DNA of 64,000 bases, taken from Demequina flava. GTDB lineage: Bacteria; Actinomycetota; Actinomycetes; Actinomycetales; Demequinaceae. Positions 1 to 7,961 of the stretch are shown here, piece by piece (the first letter of the stretch is position 1; each line of letters opens with the position of its first letter). The position numbers and the translations under genes were made by a program. The DNA lies in the NCBI RefSeq assembly GCF_000975035.1, contig NZ_BBRA01000002.1, positions 124,001-188,000 of the forward strand. Reading direction: 5' to 3'. Below the pieces are notes generated by a model, which was given only the letters and a program-made list of their open reading frames with translations, was not told the DNA's origin and ran no database searches.

Positions 1-624
1 GACCTGTTCACGACCTTGGCCGGCACTGGGCCAACGACGTTGGTGTACCTGGTCACGCTCGTCGCCACGACGTTTACCGTCGCCTCATTGGGATACGACC
101 AGCAGACGCGAGTCCTGCGTCGCCGCATCGCACACGACGACCTCACGGGCTTGCTTTCTCGCGCAGCGTTCTTGGAAGGAGCCCGTCGCGCCGTCGACTC
201 GCTTGATTCCGGGGTCTCTGATGCGGTCTTGGTCATTGCAGATCTGGATCACTTCAAGCAGATCAATGACACGCGAGGCCACGCCGTTGGCGACGAAGTG
301 CTGCGGGCCTTCGGAGCCGCTTTGGACAAGGCGATTGGACCGGGGGAACTGTGTGGCCGGTTGGGTGGCGAGGAATTTGGCATCGTCTTGCGAGCGGGCT
401 TCGACGCGGATGCTGAGGAACGCCTGATGCGTGTGTCCCAGCGATTCAGCATGCTAGCTCGTGAGCGGGAAACCCCGGATGTCACCGTGAGTTATGGCGT
501 GACGCGAATCACGAAGGGCGCTGAGATCTCCGACCTACTCGCGAGGGCGGACGAAGCCATGTACTCGGCGAAGGAACAGGGGCGCGACCGCGTTGTCGTG
601 GCCCAGGACTCGAACCTCGACTAG
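1..624 (+). CDS. GGDEF-domain diguanylate cyclase, 5' end outside the window
   Basis: The reading frame is open from the first base, so the N-terminus lies upstream. The visible part has the end of a membrane segment (about 20 hydrophobic residues) followed by a complete GGDEF domain. It begins with the DDLTGLLSR helix and ADLDHFKQIND metal-binding strand, then the intact signature GGEEF and the late motif ADEAMYSAKEQGRD. The intact GGEEF predicts active synthesis of cyclic di-GMP from two GTP. No RxxD is seen five residues before GGEEF, so product inhibition through the classical I-site is unlikely. The stop overlaps the stop of the convergent pcp gene (CTAG). The sensory part cannot be judged from this window. 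Confidence 0.93.
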   Translation, partial: DLFTTLAGTGPTTLVYLVTLVATTFTVASLGYDQQTRVLRRRIAHDDLTGLLSRAAFLEGARRAVDSLDSGVSDAVLVIADLDHFKQINDTRGHAVGDEVLRAFGAALDKAIGPGELCGRLGGEEFGIVLRAGFDADAEERLMRVSQRFSMLARERETPDVTVSYGVTRITKGAEISDLLARADEAMYSAKEQGRDRVVVAQDSNLD

Positions 625-1259
625 TGCTCGGTACCTGCCGAGACCGACGAATCGACAGGGGAGTCCAGGGCCGTTCTGAGTGCATCGCGTAGCGCTGTGA
701 CCTGAACATCGAGCGCAGTCCATGGGAGATCTGCGGCGCGGGCGAACTCCTCGGTGGCCGGCACATGGATGAAACCTGAGTGCACTGAGCTACCCGCGGT
801 TGCGTTTTGCAGTGCGTAGAAGAGGGCATTGCACACGTACGTGCCTGCCGAATAGGACACTTGCGCTGGCGCCCCAACTGCAGCCATGGCCGCCGTCATC
901 GCCTTGACAGGCAGTGTGGTGAAGTAAGCCGCAGGTCCGTCCGGAACGACCTCCTCGTCGAGCGGAGCGAAGCCGTCGTTGTCCGCGATGCGTGCATCGA
1001 TCAGATTGATGGCAACGCGCTCAGGGGTGAGGTGCGTGCGCCCTGCCGCGACACCCAGAGCAACGACCAGTCGCGGCTGATGTGCTGCAAGCAATGAGTG
1101 CATGTGTGTGGCTGCAGCGCCAAAAGACACTGGCAGTTGCTCGATCTCGAGCGACTCGGGCCCGCTCCAGGCGTCTGCGACTCCCTGCGCGACGTCCCAC
1201 GAGGGGTTTGATTCCGCGCCATCGAACGGTGCGAATCCGGTGAGAACGATGTCTGCCAT
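621..1259 (-). CDS. pcp: pyroglutamyl-peptidase I (pyrrolidone-carboxylate peptidase)
   Basis: This is a cytosolic cysteine peptidase of family C15 that removes N-terminal pyroglutamate from peptides. The 212-residue length is normal. The N-terminal FTGF-like motif appears as LTGFAPFDGAESNPS. The triad expected for the family is present: Glu80 (LTPERVA), Cys143 in GTYVCNALFYAL and His165 in SGFIHVPATEEFA. The NLIDARIADNDG stretch is also typical. The gene is convergent with the diguanylate cyclase gene and the stop codons overlap. It appears monocistronic. Confidence 0.95.
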   Translation of the reverse strand: MADIVLTGFAPFDGAESNPSWDVAQGVADAWSGPESLEIEQLPVSFGAAATHMHSLLAAHQPRLVVALGVAAGRTHLTPERVAINLIDARIADNDGFAPLDEEVVPDGPAAYFTTLPVKAMTAAMAAVGAPAQVSYSAGTYVCNALFYALQNATAGSSVHSGFIHVPATEEFARAADLPWTALDVQVTALRDALRTALDSPVDSSVSAGTEH

Positions 1260-1283
1260 AGGTGAATGCTACGTCGCCTTCGG

Positions 1284-1397
1284 TCAGCGGCCTTGACGCT
1301 CAATCGCCTGAAGCGTGGCGAGGATCTGTGCGAGCAGGTCACTCTGCCTCTTCATTTCTTTGTGAAGGGCGTCGAAGTCTCGTCCGTAGTGAGCCAT
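1284..1397 (-). CDS. small hypothetical protein (37 aa)
   Basis: A 37-codon frame starts with MAHYGRDFDALHKEM and ends ATLQAIERQGR. A good ribosome-binding site, AAAGGAAG, sits about 5 bases before the ATG, which is why I start it here and not at the in-frame codon further upstream. The sequence is amphipathic and helical, with heptad-like hydrophobic spacing (MKRQSDLLAQILATLQAIE), so a short coiled coil is plausible. No family is recognised. It lies between the acyl-CoA ligase and pcp on the same strand and could be the tail of the fatty-acid operon, although 76 bases separate it from the ligase. Confidence 0.55.
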   Translation of the reverse strand: MAHYGRDFDALHKEMKRQSDLLAQILATLQAIERQGR

Positions 1398-1473
1398 GGT
1401 GCTTCCTTTGTGTCGGGAGGGCCGGATGCCCGTGCCCTCCCGACAGTAAAGGAGCGGTGTGACAAAGCCTGGT

Positions 1474-3195
1474 CTACGAGTTGGTGCGCGACTCTTCCAT
1501 CTCGCGCAGGCCACGGCGGAGCACCTTGCCGACGTTGGTCTTCGGCAGCTCGTCAAGGAACTCGATTTGCCGCGGACGCTTGTAACCCGTGAGGCGCTCC
1601 TTGAGGAAGGCCTTGAGCTCGTCGACTGTGAGGGAGTCGTCGCGGCGGACTACGAACAACTTCGGGACCTCGCCGGCGTGCTCGTCGGCCAACGGGATAG
1701 CGCCCGCCTCCAGAACCTTGGGGTGAAGCATCGCGGCGTCTTCAATGTCTCCGGGATAGACATTGAATCCGGACACCACGATGATCTCCTTCTTGCGATC
1801 AACGATGCGCAGGTAACCGTCGTCCTCGAAGCTAGCGATGTCGCCGGTGAGCAGCCAGCCGTCGTCGGTGAGGACCTGGGCGCTCTCCTCAGGCTTGTTC
1901 CAGTACCCCTGCATCACCTGCGGGCCCTTGACTACGAGCTCTCCGGGTTCACCGTTTGCGACCGGGTTGCCGTCCTCGCCAATGACCTTCACGTCAGTGG
2001 AAGGCAATGGCACACCGATGGTGCCGACGCGAGGCTTGAGGTGCGTCGGGTTCACACTGACCACGGGCGAGGCCTCGGTCAGTCCGTAGCCTTCGATGAT
2101 GTCGGTGTCTGTCAGCTCGTGCCATTTCTGGGCTACCGATGACCGCAGCGCCATTCCTCCCGCAACCGAGATCTTCAAGCCGGAGAAGTCCAGCTTTGCG
2201 AAGTTCTCGTTCTCCATGAGAGCACCCGCGAGGGTGCTGACGAGCACCAAGGCGGCAGGCTTCGTGGTGTCAAGAGTCTTCACAAACGCCGGAATGTCGC
2301 GAGGGTTGGTGATGAGGACGTTGTGACCGCCGAAGCCAAAGAAGCCAATGCAGTTAACGGTCAGTGCAAACACGTGATACAGCGGCAGCGCGGCGATCAC
2401 GACGGCGCCGTCATCGAGGACAGCGCGCATCTGGCCAATGAATTGTGCTTGGTTCGCGAGGAGGTTGCCATGGCTCAATACCGCTGCCTTGGTACCCCCG
2501 GTAGTGCCGCCGGTGTACTGGAGGAACGCAGTGTCATCGGGTGTTAGGTCTGGGTCTGTCCAGGCCGAAGCCTTGCCCTCAAGAAGCGCACGGAAGGGCA
2601 CGGCGCCCGGCAAATTGAAAGCCGGGACCATCTTCTTGACGTTCTTGGCGACAAAGTTGACGATCGACCGCTTTGGCTGACCCAGCATGTCGCCGGCCTC
2701 GGTCACGATGATGTGTTCGACCGACACGTCCTTGAGTGCCTTCTCCAGCGTGGCCGCGAAGTTGGCGAGGACGACGATGGCGCGTGGTTCCGCATCCGCG
2801 ATCACCGCGGATAGCTCCGATGCCGTGTACAGCGGGTTCGCGTTCACGACGACGAGTCCTGCGCGCAGCGCGCCATACAAAGCGACCGGGTACTGCATGA
2901 GGTTGGGCATCTGGAGCACGATGCGATCGCCGCGCTTGAGCCCGAGGTCGTTTTGGAGGTAGGACGCGACCTTGGTCGCGAGTGCGTCGACGTCGGAGAA
3001 GGTCAGTGAGCCTCCGAGGTTGCTGAACGCTGTGTTGTTGCCGTATTCGCGGGCCTTGCGGCGCGCAAAGTCGCTCAGTGACTGATCCTGCAGCGGCTCG
3101 ATGACGCGGTTGACTCCTGGCGGGTAGAACTCGAACCAGGGACGCTCCTCGCCTGAAACGGGGTCAATCGAAGCGCTAGTAATGGGGTTGGACAT
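1474..3195 (-). CDS. fadD: long-chain fatty acid-CoA ligase (AMP-binding enzyme)
   Basis: This enzyme activates free fatty acids to acyl-CoA through an acyl-adenylate. The 573-residue protein carries the adenylate-forming motifs in order: the P-loop YTGGTTGGTKAAVLSHGN near residue 210, the YGLTEASPVV motif, GWLLTGDIASFEDDGY, the hinge DRKKEIIVVSGFNVYPGDIE, and the catalytic lysine in KTNVGKVLRR near the C-terminus. Three ATG codons stand in a row. The third has GGAG at a 6-base distance, so I prefer the start at 3195. The frame extends further upstream but that part overlaps the next gene's end and looks non-coding. It is the last gene of a five-gene operon, 37 bases after the thioesterase gene. 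The substrate chain length cannot be read from sequence. Confidence 0.93.
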   Translation of the reverse strand: MSNPITSASIDPVSGEERPWFEFYPPGVNRVIEPLQDQSLSDFARRKAREYGNNTAFSNLGGSLTFSDVDALATKVASYLQNDLGLKRGDRIVLQMPNLMQYPVALYGALRAGLVVVNANPLYTASELSAVIADAEPRAIVVLANFAATLEKALKDVSVEHIIVTEAGDMLGQPKRSIVNFVAKNVKKMVPAFNLPGAVPFRALLEGKASAWTDPDLTPDDTAFLQYTGGTTGGTKAAVLSHGNLLANQAQFIGQMRAVLDDGAVVIAALPLYHVFALTVNCIGFFGFGGHNVLITNPRDIPAFVKTLDTTKPAALVLVSTLAGALMENENFAKLDFSGLKISVAGGMALRSSVAQKWHELTDTDIIEGYGLTEASPVVSVNPTHLKPRVGTIGVPLPSTDVKVIGEDGNPVANGEPGELVVKGPQVMQGYWNKPEESAQVLTDDGWLLTGDIASFEDDGYLRIVDRKKEIIVVSGFNVYPGDIEDAAMLHPKVLEAGAIPLADEHAGEVPKLFVVRRDDSLTVDELKAFLKERLTGYKRPRQIEFLDELPKTNVGKVLRRGLREMEESRTNS

Positions 3196-3232
3196 CATCA
3201 TCTCCGTTGATGTGAGTGGACAAGAAATGAAA

Positions 3233-3760
3233 TCACGATGGGGAAGAGGGTACCCGTGTCTGGTGGGTCCATTCGCGCATCCACGCGTCGACACGCAGGT
3301 GATCTGGAAAGCCGCCGAGTGCCTCTTCAAGATCTTCAACGGCCACACTGCCGCCGGACTTGCTCAGGAATCTGGTCCGCACCAGCGCGTGGGCGTGGAC
3401 GGTCTCGCCCACCATGAATCGCTGTTCGAGGTAGCACCAGCGTTCGTCGAAGCCCACCACTCGAGTGGTGAGATCAAACTTCTGGCCCAGGCGCAGCTCT
3501 TTGCGGTACGTAATGGTTTGGCCCGCGACAACCGCGAACCATCCACGTTCGTCGGCCTCGTCCCACCATCCTGATCGCTTGAGCAGGTCATACCGGCCCA
3601 GGTCCATCAGCGTGAGATACCGGCCATTGTTCATGTGACCGAGGACGTCGAGATCGGTGGGCACGACGCGAAACGAGGTGCGGGCTTCATCCCAGATCGA
3701 GCACTGGGGAGCGTTGCGGGCGCGGCCCCATCGAAGTGCGAGTCTCCACCACAGGTTCAC
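3233..3760 (-). CDS. hotdog-fold acyl-CoA thioesterase family protein
   Basis: A 175-residue hotdog-fold protein of the 4HBT type. The characteristic segment DLDVLGHMNNGRYLTLMDLGRYD, with the His-Met-Asn-Asn loop and the following acidic helix, lies near residues 38-60. TYRKELRLGQKFDLTTRVVG and YLEQRFM follow as expected for the central strands. It probably hydrolyses acyl-CoA, or acts on a related thioester, in the same pathway as its neighbours. The start is a GTG that overlaps the TGA of the dehydratase gene by four bases (GTGA), so translation is coupled. Such proteins are often called Them6-like. The substrate is unknown. Confidence 0.82.
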   Translation of the reverse strand: MNLWWRLALRWGRARNAPQCSIWDEARTSFRVVPTDLDVLGHMNNGRYLTLMDLGRYDLLKRSGWWDEADERGWFAVVAGQTITYRKELRLGQKFDLTTRVVGFDERWCYLEQRFMVGETVHAHALVRTRFLSKSGGSVAVEDLEEALGGFPDHLRVDAWMREWTHQTRVPSSPS

Positions 3761-4614
3761 GAAACCGCCTCGACGCGCATACGGAGGTGAGGCTTGGTGC
3801 CGTCCTTCGTCGTGACGTCAGCGGTGGTGACGCCGTCCTCGTGGCTCGATGAGAAACCGATGGTGCCCGGAAGCAACACCGGCTTCACAAAGTCCACACC
3901 GACTGAGTACGAGCTCCCCAAGGAACCTTCCAGCGCAGCCAGTGCACGTGCATGTGTCCACATTCCGTGGACGATGGGCCGCGGGAACCCGAAAGCCTTC
4001 GCAGCCAAGCGGTTGGTGTGGATCGGATTGGGGTCGCCAGAGACTCGGCGGTAGTCCTTCGCGGTACGTGCGGGTACGCGCCAGCGGGCGTGGGGTGTGA
4101 CAGCTTCGAACGGCTCATGCGAGCCGTCTGGAGCATCGCCCGGCGCGGTCATGCCGCTTGCGAGGTAGGTGCTGACACCGTCCCATACCGTCTCGTCACC
4201 TGAACGGATGTCGGCGACGAGATCGACGAGCGCGCCCCGCCGATGCGGGCGCACATTGTCGGCTCGTACACCGATGGTGAGCCTTTCGGACACTGACACC
4301 GGGCGGAGCATCGTCATTCGGTTCGCGACGTGTACTGCGCCCATCAAGCGAATGGTCGAGTCCTGGCTCCCGAGCGCCTGGATGTGCAGGGGGAAAGCCA
4401 GCACGTGCAACCACGTTGCGGGCACTGTGTCGCGAAGCGTGAATCCGCAGACCCGCGCGTAGTCGGCTAGCCGCGCTGTCTCTTGCACCAGGTCGCGTAC
4501 CTCGAAAGTCGAGGACGGGACGCGGGCCCGCTTATCGCGGGAGGGGACCAGCGAGCGAGCCGCCGCACCTCCCATGGACGGCATGGATTCCAAAACGATG
4601 GTGTCCGCAGGCAC
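3757..4614 (-). CDS. MaoC-family (R)-3-hydroxyacyl thioester dehydratase, HtdX-like
   Basis: This is a 285-residue double-hotdog protein. The C-terminal half has the hydratase-2 motif YRRVSGDPNPIHTN followed by AFGFPRPIVHGMW, so the Asp and His of the active site are intact. The N-terminal half is a degenerate hotdog that forms the substrate tunnel in relatives. The expected reaction is reversible dehydration of 3-hydroxyacyl thioesters. Gene order next to FabG4-like, FadA2-like and FadE5-like genes matches the mycobacterial Rv0241c-Rv0244c locus, where this position is HtdX. The GTG start shares one base with the TAG stop of the reductase gene (TAGTG). The membership of the operon is secure. 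Whether the carrier is CoA or ACP is inference. Confidence 0.88.
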   Translation of the reverse strand: MPADTIVLESMPSMGGAAARSLVPSRDKRARVPSSTFEVRDLVQETARLADYARVCGFTLRDTVPATWLHVLAFPLHIQALGSQDSTIRLMGAVHVANRMTMLRPVSVSERLTIGVRADNVRPHRRGALVDLVADIRSGDETVWDGVSTYLASGMTAPGDAPDGSHEPFEAVTPHARWRVPARTAKDYRRVSGDPNPIHTNRLAAKAFGFPRPIVHGMWTHARALAALEGSLGSSYSVGVDFVKPVLLPGTIGFSSSHEDGVTTADVTTKDGTKPHLRMRVEAVS

Positions 4615-5960
4615 TATGCACCCACCAGGTTCTGGCCGCAGACGCGAATCACCTGCCCGGTCACCGCCTGCGAGCCCGGGTCCAAAAGGTAAGAGATGGT
4701 TTCAGCGACGTCGACTGGCCGTCCGCCCTGATCTAGCGAGTTACTCCGGCGGAAGATCTCGCGCTGGACAAAGGGAATCTTGCCCGTCATCTCGGTCTCG
4801 ATGAACCCTGGAGCGACAGCGTTGACCGTGATCTCACGTGAAGCCAGGTCCGATGACATGGCGATCACGAGGCCTGCGACACCCGCCTTGGATGCCGCGT
4901 AGTTGGTCTGACCCTTGTTGCCTGCGAGCCCCGACGTCGAGGCGACACCGACGATGCGGCCGCCGTCGTCAAGGCCGCCGTCGGTGTCGGGGTCAAGCAG
5001 CACCTCGTTGATGCGCATCTGCGCCGCCAGGTTGACCTCGAGAACTGATTCCCAGCGGGCCGTGTCTGTGTTCACGAGCATCTTGTCGCGGGTGATGCCG
5101 GCGTTGTGCACGATTCCGTGTAGCCCACGCCCTCGTTGGGCGACGTGCTGCGCGAGCACCGCCCCAGCATCGGCCTGCGTAATGTCCAACTGGATCGCGA
5201 TGCCACCTACCTCGTTTGCGACGGCAGCGAGCTGTTCACCAGCCGGCGGAATGTCGACAGCGATGACCTCAGCACCGTCGCGGGCTACAACACGAGCGAT
5301 CTGTGCGCCGATGCCGCGGGCGGCACCGGTGACGATCACAGTGCGGCCCGCCAAGGGTGCGGTGACGAGGTCGTCAATCTTGGTCGCGGTAGACGCGACC
5401 TTCCACGCTTGGCCGTCCACGAACGCGGAACGTCCCTGCAACGCGAAGCCCAAGGTGGTGAGGAGGTCCGATGCGGTGGTGTCGCCAGCGACCCACACCA
5501 GTGTGGAGGTGGCGCCGCCGCGTAGTTCCTTCGCCACGGTGCGGTTGATGCCGTCGAGCGCGCGAGCAGCGGCGGCCGCCTCCCAGCCGTCATGGTCCTC
5601 GCGGGCGACGATGATGATGCGACCCGAACGCTCAATACCCCTGACGGCAGGTCGCAGCAGCGCACGGAGGCGTTCAAGCTGCGAGATGCTCGTCAGTTCC
5701 GTGGCATCCACGACGAGGGCGCCGATCTTCTGTCCGTAGCCCGGTGCGTCGGTACCGGCATCGACGACGGGCTCTTCAACCGCGCGCCCGAGGAGGTGGA
5801 GAGTGTCGGCGACAAGCGAACCGTCGCCGATGGTTCCGTGAATGATGGCGCCTGAGGGCCAGGTGCGTCCGCGGCGCAAACGTGGCGGATCCTTCAGACC
5901 CGCCTTGCGCGAGATAGCGCGTCCTGGTGCGGACGTGAACGTCTTCTCAAGAATGCTCAT
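4614..5960 (-). CDS. fabG: high-molecular-weight 3-oxoacyl thioester reductase, FabG4-like
   Basis: At 448 residues this is much longer than ordinary FabG (about 245) and fits the two-domain FabG4 type. The N-terminal half is a flavodoxin-like Rossmann domain without a clear cofactor motif. The C-terminal half from about residue 205 is a functional SDR domain: VTGAARGIGAQIARV, HNAGITRDKML, the catalytic Ser in GVASTSGLAGNKG, Tyr-x-x-x-Lys as NYAASKAG, and NAVAPGFIETEMT. FabG4 of Mycobacterium prefers NADH, which is plausible here. I chose the ATG at 5960 because GGAGG lies 7 bases upstream and the start overlaps the thiolase stop by four bases (ATGA). Confidence 0.92.
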   Translation of the reverse strand: MSILEKTFTSAPGRAISRKAGLKDPPRLRRGRTWPSGAIIHGTIGDGSLVADTLHLLGRAVEEPVVDAGTDAPGYGQKIGALVVDATELTSISQLERLRALLRPAVRGIERSGRIIIVAREDHDGWEAAAAARALDGINRTVAKELRGGATSTLVWVAGDTTASDLLTTLGFALQGRSAFVDGQAWKVASTATKIDDLVTAPLAGRTVIVTGAARGIGAQIARVVARDGAEVIAVDIPPAGEQLAAVANEVGGIAIQLDITQADAGAVLAQHVAQRGRGLHGIVHNAGITRDKMLVNTDTARWESVLEVNLAAQMRINEVLLDPDTDGGLDDGGRIVGVASTSGLAGNKGQTNYAASKAGVAGLVIAMSSDLASREITVNAVAPGFIETEMTGKIPFVQREIFRRSNSLDQGGRPVDVAETISYLLDPGSQAVTGQVIRVCGQNLVGA

Positions 5961-7228
5961 CACACGGCCTCCAAAATTGCGACGACGCCCTGACCGCCCG
6001 CGGCGCACATCGAGATCAGACCCCGCGAACCCGGCCCACGTTCCTGCAGGAGCTTGGCGAGTGTGGGCACAATGCGCGCGCCCGTGGCGGCGAATGGGTG
6101 GCCGGCGGCCAGCGATGAGCCCGTGACGTTGAGAATTGAAGGGTCAATGGTGCCAAGTGCACCGTCGAGTCCCAGTCCCCGGCAGTAGTCCTCGTCGTTC
6201 CACGCCTTCAAGGTGGTGGCGACAGTTGAGGCGAACGCTTCGTGAATCTCGACAAGAGCGAAGTCGTCGAGCGTGAGTCCCTGGCGTGCGAGCATGCGAC
6301 CCGCAGCAGCAACGGGGCCCAGCAGGAGGTCTGCGCCGCCCGGGTGGTCCACAGCTGCGACCTCGGCATCGACGATGCGCGCAAGGATGGGCTGGTTGTG
6401 CTCCTTGGCCCACTCTTCGCTTGCGAGCAGAACGGTGGCCGCGCCATCCGAAAGAGCAGTCGAGTTACCTGCGGTCATGGTGCCCTGGGGGCCGCCAAAC
6501 ACGGGCTTGAGCTTCGCCAGCTTCTCCACGGAAGTGTCGGGACGCAGAATCGCGTCGCGTGCGACACCGAGATATGGCGTCACCAAGTCGTCAAAGAAGC
6601 CGTCTTCCCAGGCCTGTGCAAGCTTGTGGTGCGAAGCCTCAGCGATCGTGTCTTGCTCCTCGCGAGTGATGCCCCACGCTTCCGTGGTGAGCGCCTGGTG
6701 CTCGCCCATGGACAGCCCGGTACGCGGCTCGGTCACGCTAGGAGCCTTGGGGGCGAGGTGGCGAGGCCGAACCTGGGCGAACGCCTTCATGCGGTCGGCA
6801 GCGGACCGGGCTGCGGAGGCCTTGAGGAGGATGCGGCGAAGTGGGTCAGACACTGTGATGGGGGCGTCGGAAGTGGAGTCCACGCCGCCCGAGATGCCCG
6901 AGTCAATCTGACCCAGAGCAATCTTGTTCGCAATGTAGACCGTTGTCTCAAGTCCAGTGCCACATGCCTGCTGGAGGTCGCATGCCGGGGTGTTCGCTGC
7001 GAGTGCAGAACTGAGGACTGCTTCACGAGTGAGGTTGAAGTCGCTGGGGTGCTTGAGGACGGCGCCTGCGGCGACTTCGCCCATGCGCGCGCCACTCAAT
7101 CCATACCGGGCAACCAGTCCGTCAAGTGCCGCTGTGAGCATGTCGTGATTGCTGGCATCCGCGTACGGGCCATTGGACTTAGCGAAGGGGATTCGATTTC
7201 CCCCGATTACCACCGCGTTGTGGGACAT
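5960..7228 (-). CDS. fadA2: acetyl-CoA C-acyltransferase (thiolase), FadA2/FadI-like
   Basis: This degradative-type thiolase cleaves 3-oxoacyl-CoA to acetyl-CoA and a shortened acyl-CoA, or runs in reverse. It is 422 residues long. The nucleophilic Cys89 is in QQACGTGLETT. The other active-site blocks are VEIHEAFAST, GSSLAAGHPFAATGAR and the terminal SMCAAGGQGVV with the second catalytic Cys. It is the first gene of the minus-strand operon, with GGAGG four bases before the ATG and an intergenic region shared with the TetR gene. Together with the downstream reductase and dehydratase it completes a beta-oxidation or elongation cycle. Confidence 0.93.
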   Translation of the reverse strand: MSHNAVVIGGNRIPFAKSNGPYADASNHDMLTAALDGLVARYGLSGARMGEVAAGAVLKHPSDFNLTREAVLSSALAANTPACDLQQACGTGLETTVYIANKIALGQIDSGISGGVDSTSDAPITVSDPLRRILLKASAARSAADRMKAFAQVRPRHLAPKAPSVTEPRTGLSMGEHQALTTEAWGITREEQDTIAEASHHKLAQAWEDGFFDDLVTPYLGVARDAILRPDTSVEKLAKLKPVFGGPQGTMTAGNSTALSDGAATVLLASEEWAKEHNQPILARIVDAEVAAVDHPGGADLLLGPVAAAGRMLARQGLTLDDFALVEIHEAFASTVATTLKAWNDEDYCRGLGLDGALGTIDPSILNVTGSSLAAGHPFAATGARIVPTLAKLLQERGPGSRGLISMCAAGGQGVVAILEAV

Positions 7229-7256
7229 TGTGCCTCCGTCGTTGGAAGAAGTAAGT

Positions 7257-7302
7257 GATACCCAGAGTAGCAGATACTCGCCGTATCGGTTATATTGTCT
7301 CT
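7257..7302. promoter_or_regulatory. TetR-type operator dyad and leaderless promoter between fadA2 and tetR
   Basis: A perfect dyad GATAC-tcgcc-GTATC occupies 7273-7287, and a further GATAC half-site lies at 7257-7261. On the plus strand TATATT (7291-7296) is followed by exactly six bases and the ATG of the TetR gene, the layout of a leaderless actinobacterial transcript. The dyad sits directly upstream of this -10 element, in the position of the promoter spacer. Binding there could shut off tetR and, being in a 74-base divergent region, the fadA2 operon as well. That the TetR protein is the binder is inferred from position. Confidence 0.6.
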
Positions 7303-7938
7303 ATGGCCATCGACGGCAGGACCTCCCGCTGGGACGAGCATCGCGCAACGCGGCGCACCGAGCTCATCTCGCATGCGTTGCGTGCGATTCGGGTTCAGGG
7401 GCCCGCGATCGGCATGGAGGATATTGCCGTCCGCGCTGGCACGTCCAAGACCGTGCTGTACCGGCACTTCGGCGATCGTGCCGGTTTGCACGAAGCGGTC
7501 GTCGAGTCGGTCCACACCTACATTCGCAATGGTGTGTTGGCAGCCCTCGAACAGTCGGATGCGCAGGATGTCGCCCACATGATGGAGACGCTCGCGGGGA
7601 CGTACCTCAACCTCGTTGAGAAGGACCCTGCGATCTATCGCTTCGTCATGAACGGCCCGGGGTCGGGGGAGACAAACCCCGCGGGCCGCGTGCCGGCGGC
7701 CATCGCCGATGCAGTGGCTCAACTGTTGGCCGAACGGCTCTCCCATGTTTCACGCCAGCGGGCTCACACCTGGGGGTACGGGCTCGTGGGCTTTATCCAA
7801 GCATCAGCTGACGCCTGGATGGACACAGAAGCAGAGGCGAGGCCGTCACGTGAAGACGTGGTTCTTGATATCTGTGCCGCCTTCTCTCATGCATTTTCCG
7901 ATGCCAGCGTTCCAGCAGCATCGGCCCTGACCACCTGA
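7303..7938 (+). CDS. TetR/AcrR-family regulator of the fatty-acid locus
   Basis: A 211-residue regulator. The N-terminal helix-turn-helix is clear: ELISHALRAIRVQG, then GMEDIAVRAGTSKTVLYRHF with the conserved Tyr-Arg-His-Phe recognition helix end. The C-terminal ligand domain is diverged, as is usual. I start at 7303 because the -10 TATATT ends six bases before this ATG and no ribosome-binding site is present. Position between the fadA2 operon (divergent) and the fadE5-like gene (23 bases downstream, same strand) suggests an acyl-CoA-responsive repressor of both, by analogy with FadR/KstR-type TetR proteins. The ligand is not known. Confidence 0.88.
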   Translation: MAIDGRTSRWDEHRATRRTELISHALRAIRVQGPAIGMEDIAVRAGTSKTVLYRHFGDRAGLHEAVVESVHTYIRNGVLAALEQSDAQDVAHMMETLAGTYLNLVEKDPAIYRFVMNGPGSGETNPAGRVPAAIADAVAQLLAERLSHVSRQRAHTWGYGLVGFIQASADAWMDTEAEARPSREDVVLDICAAFSHAFSDASVPAASALTT

Positions 7939-7961
7939 ACCTCACTACAGAAGGATCGACA

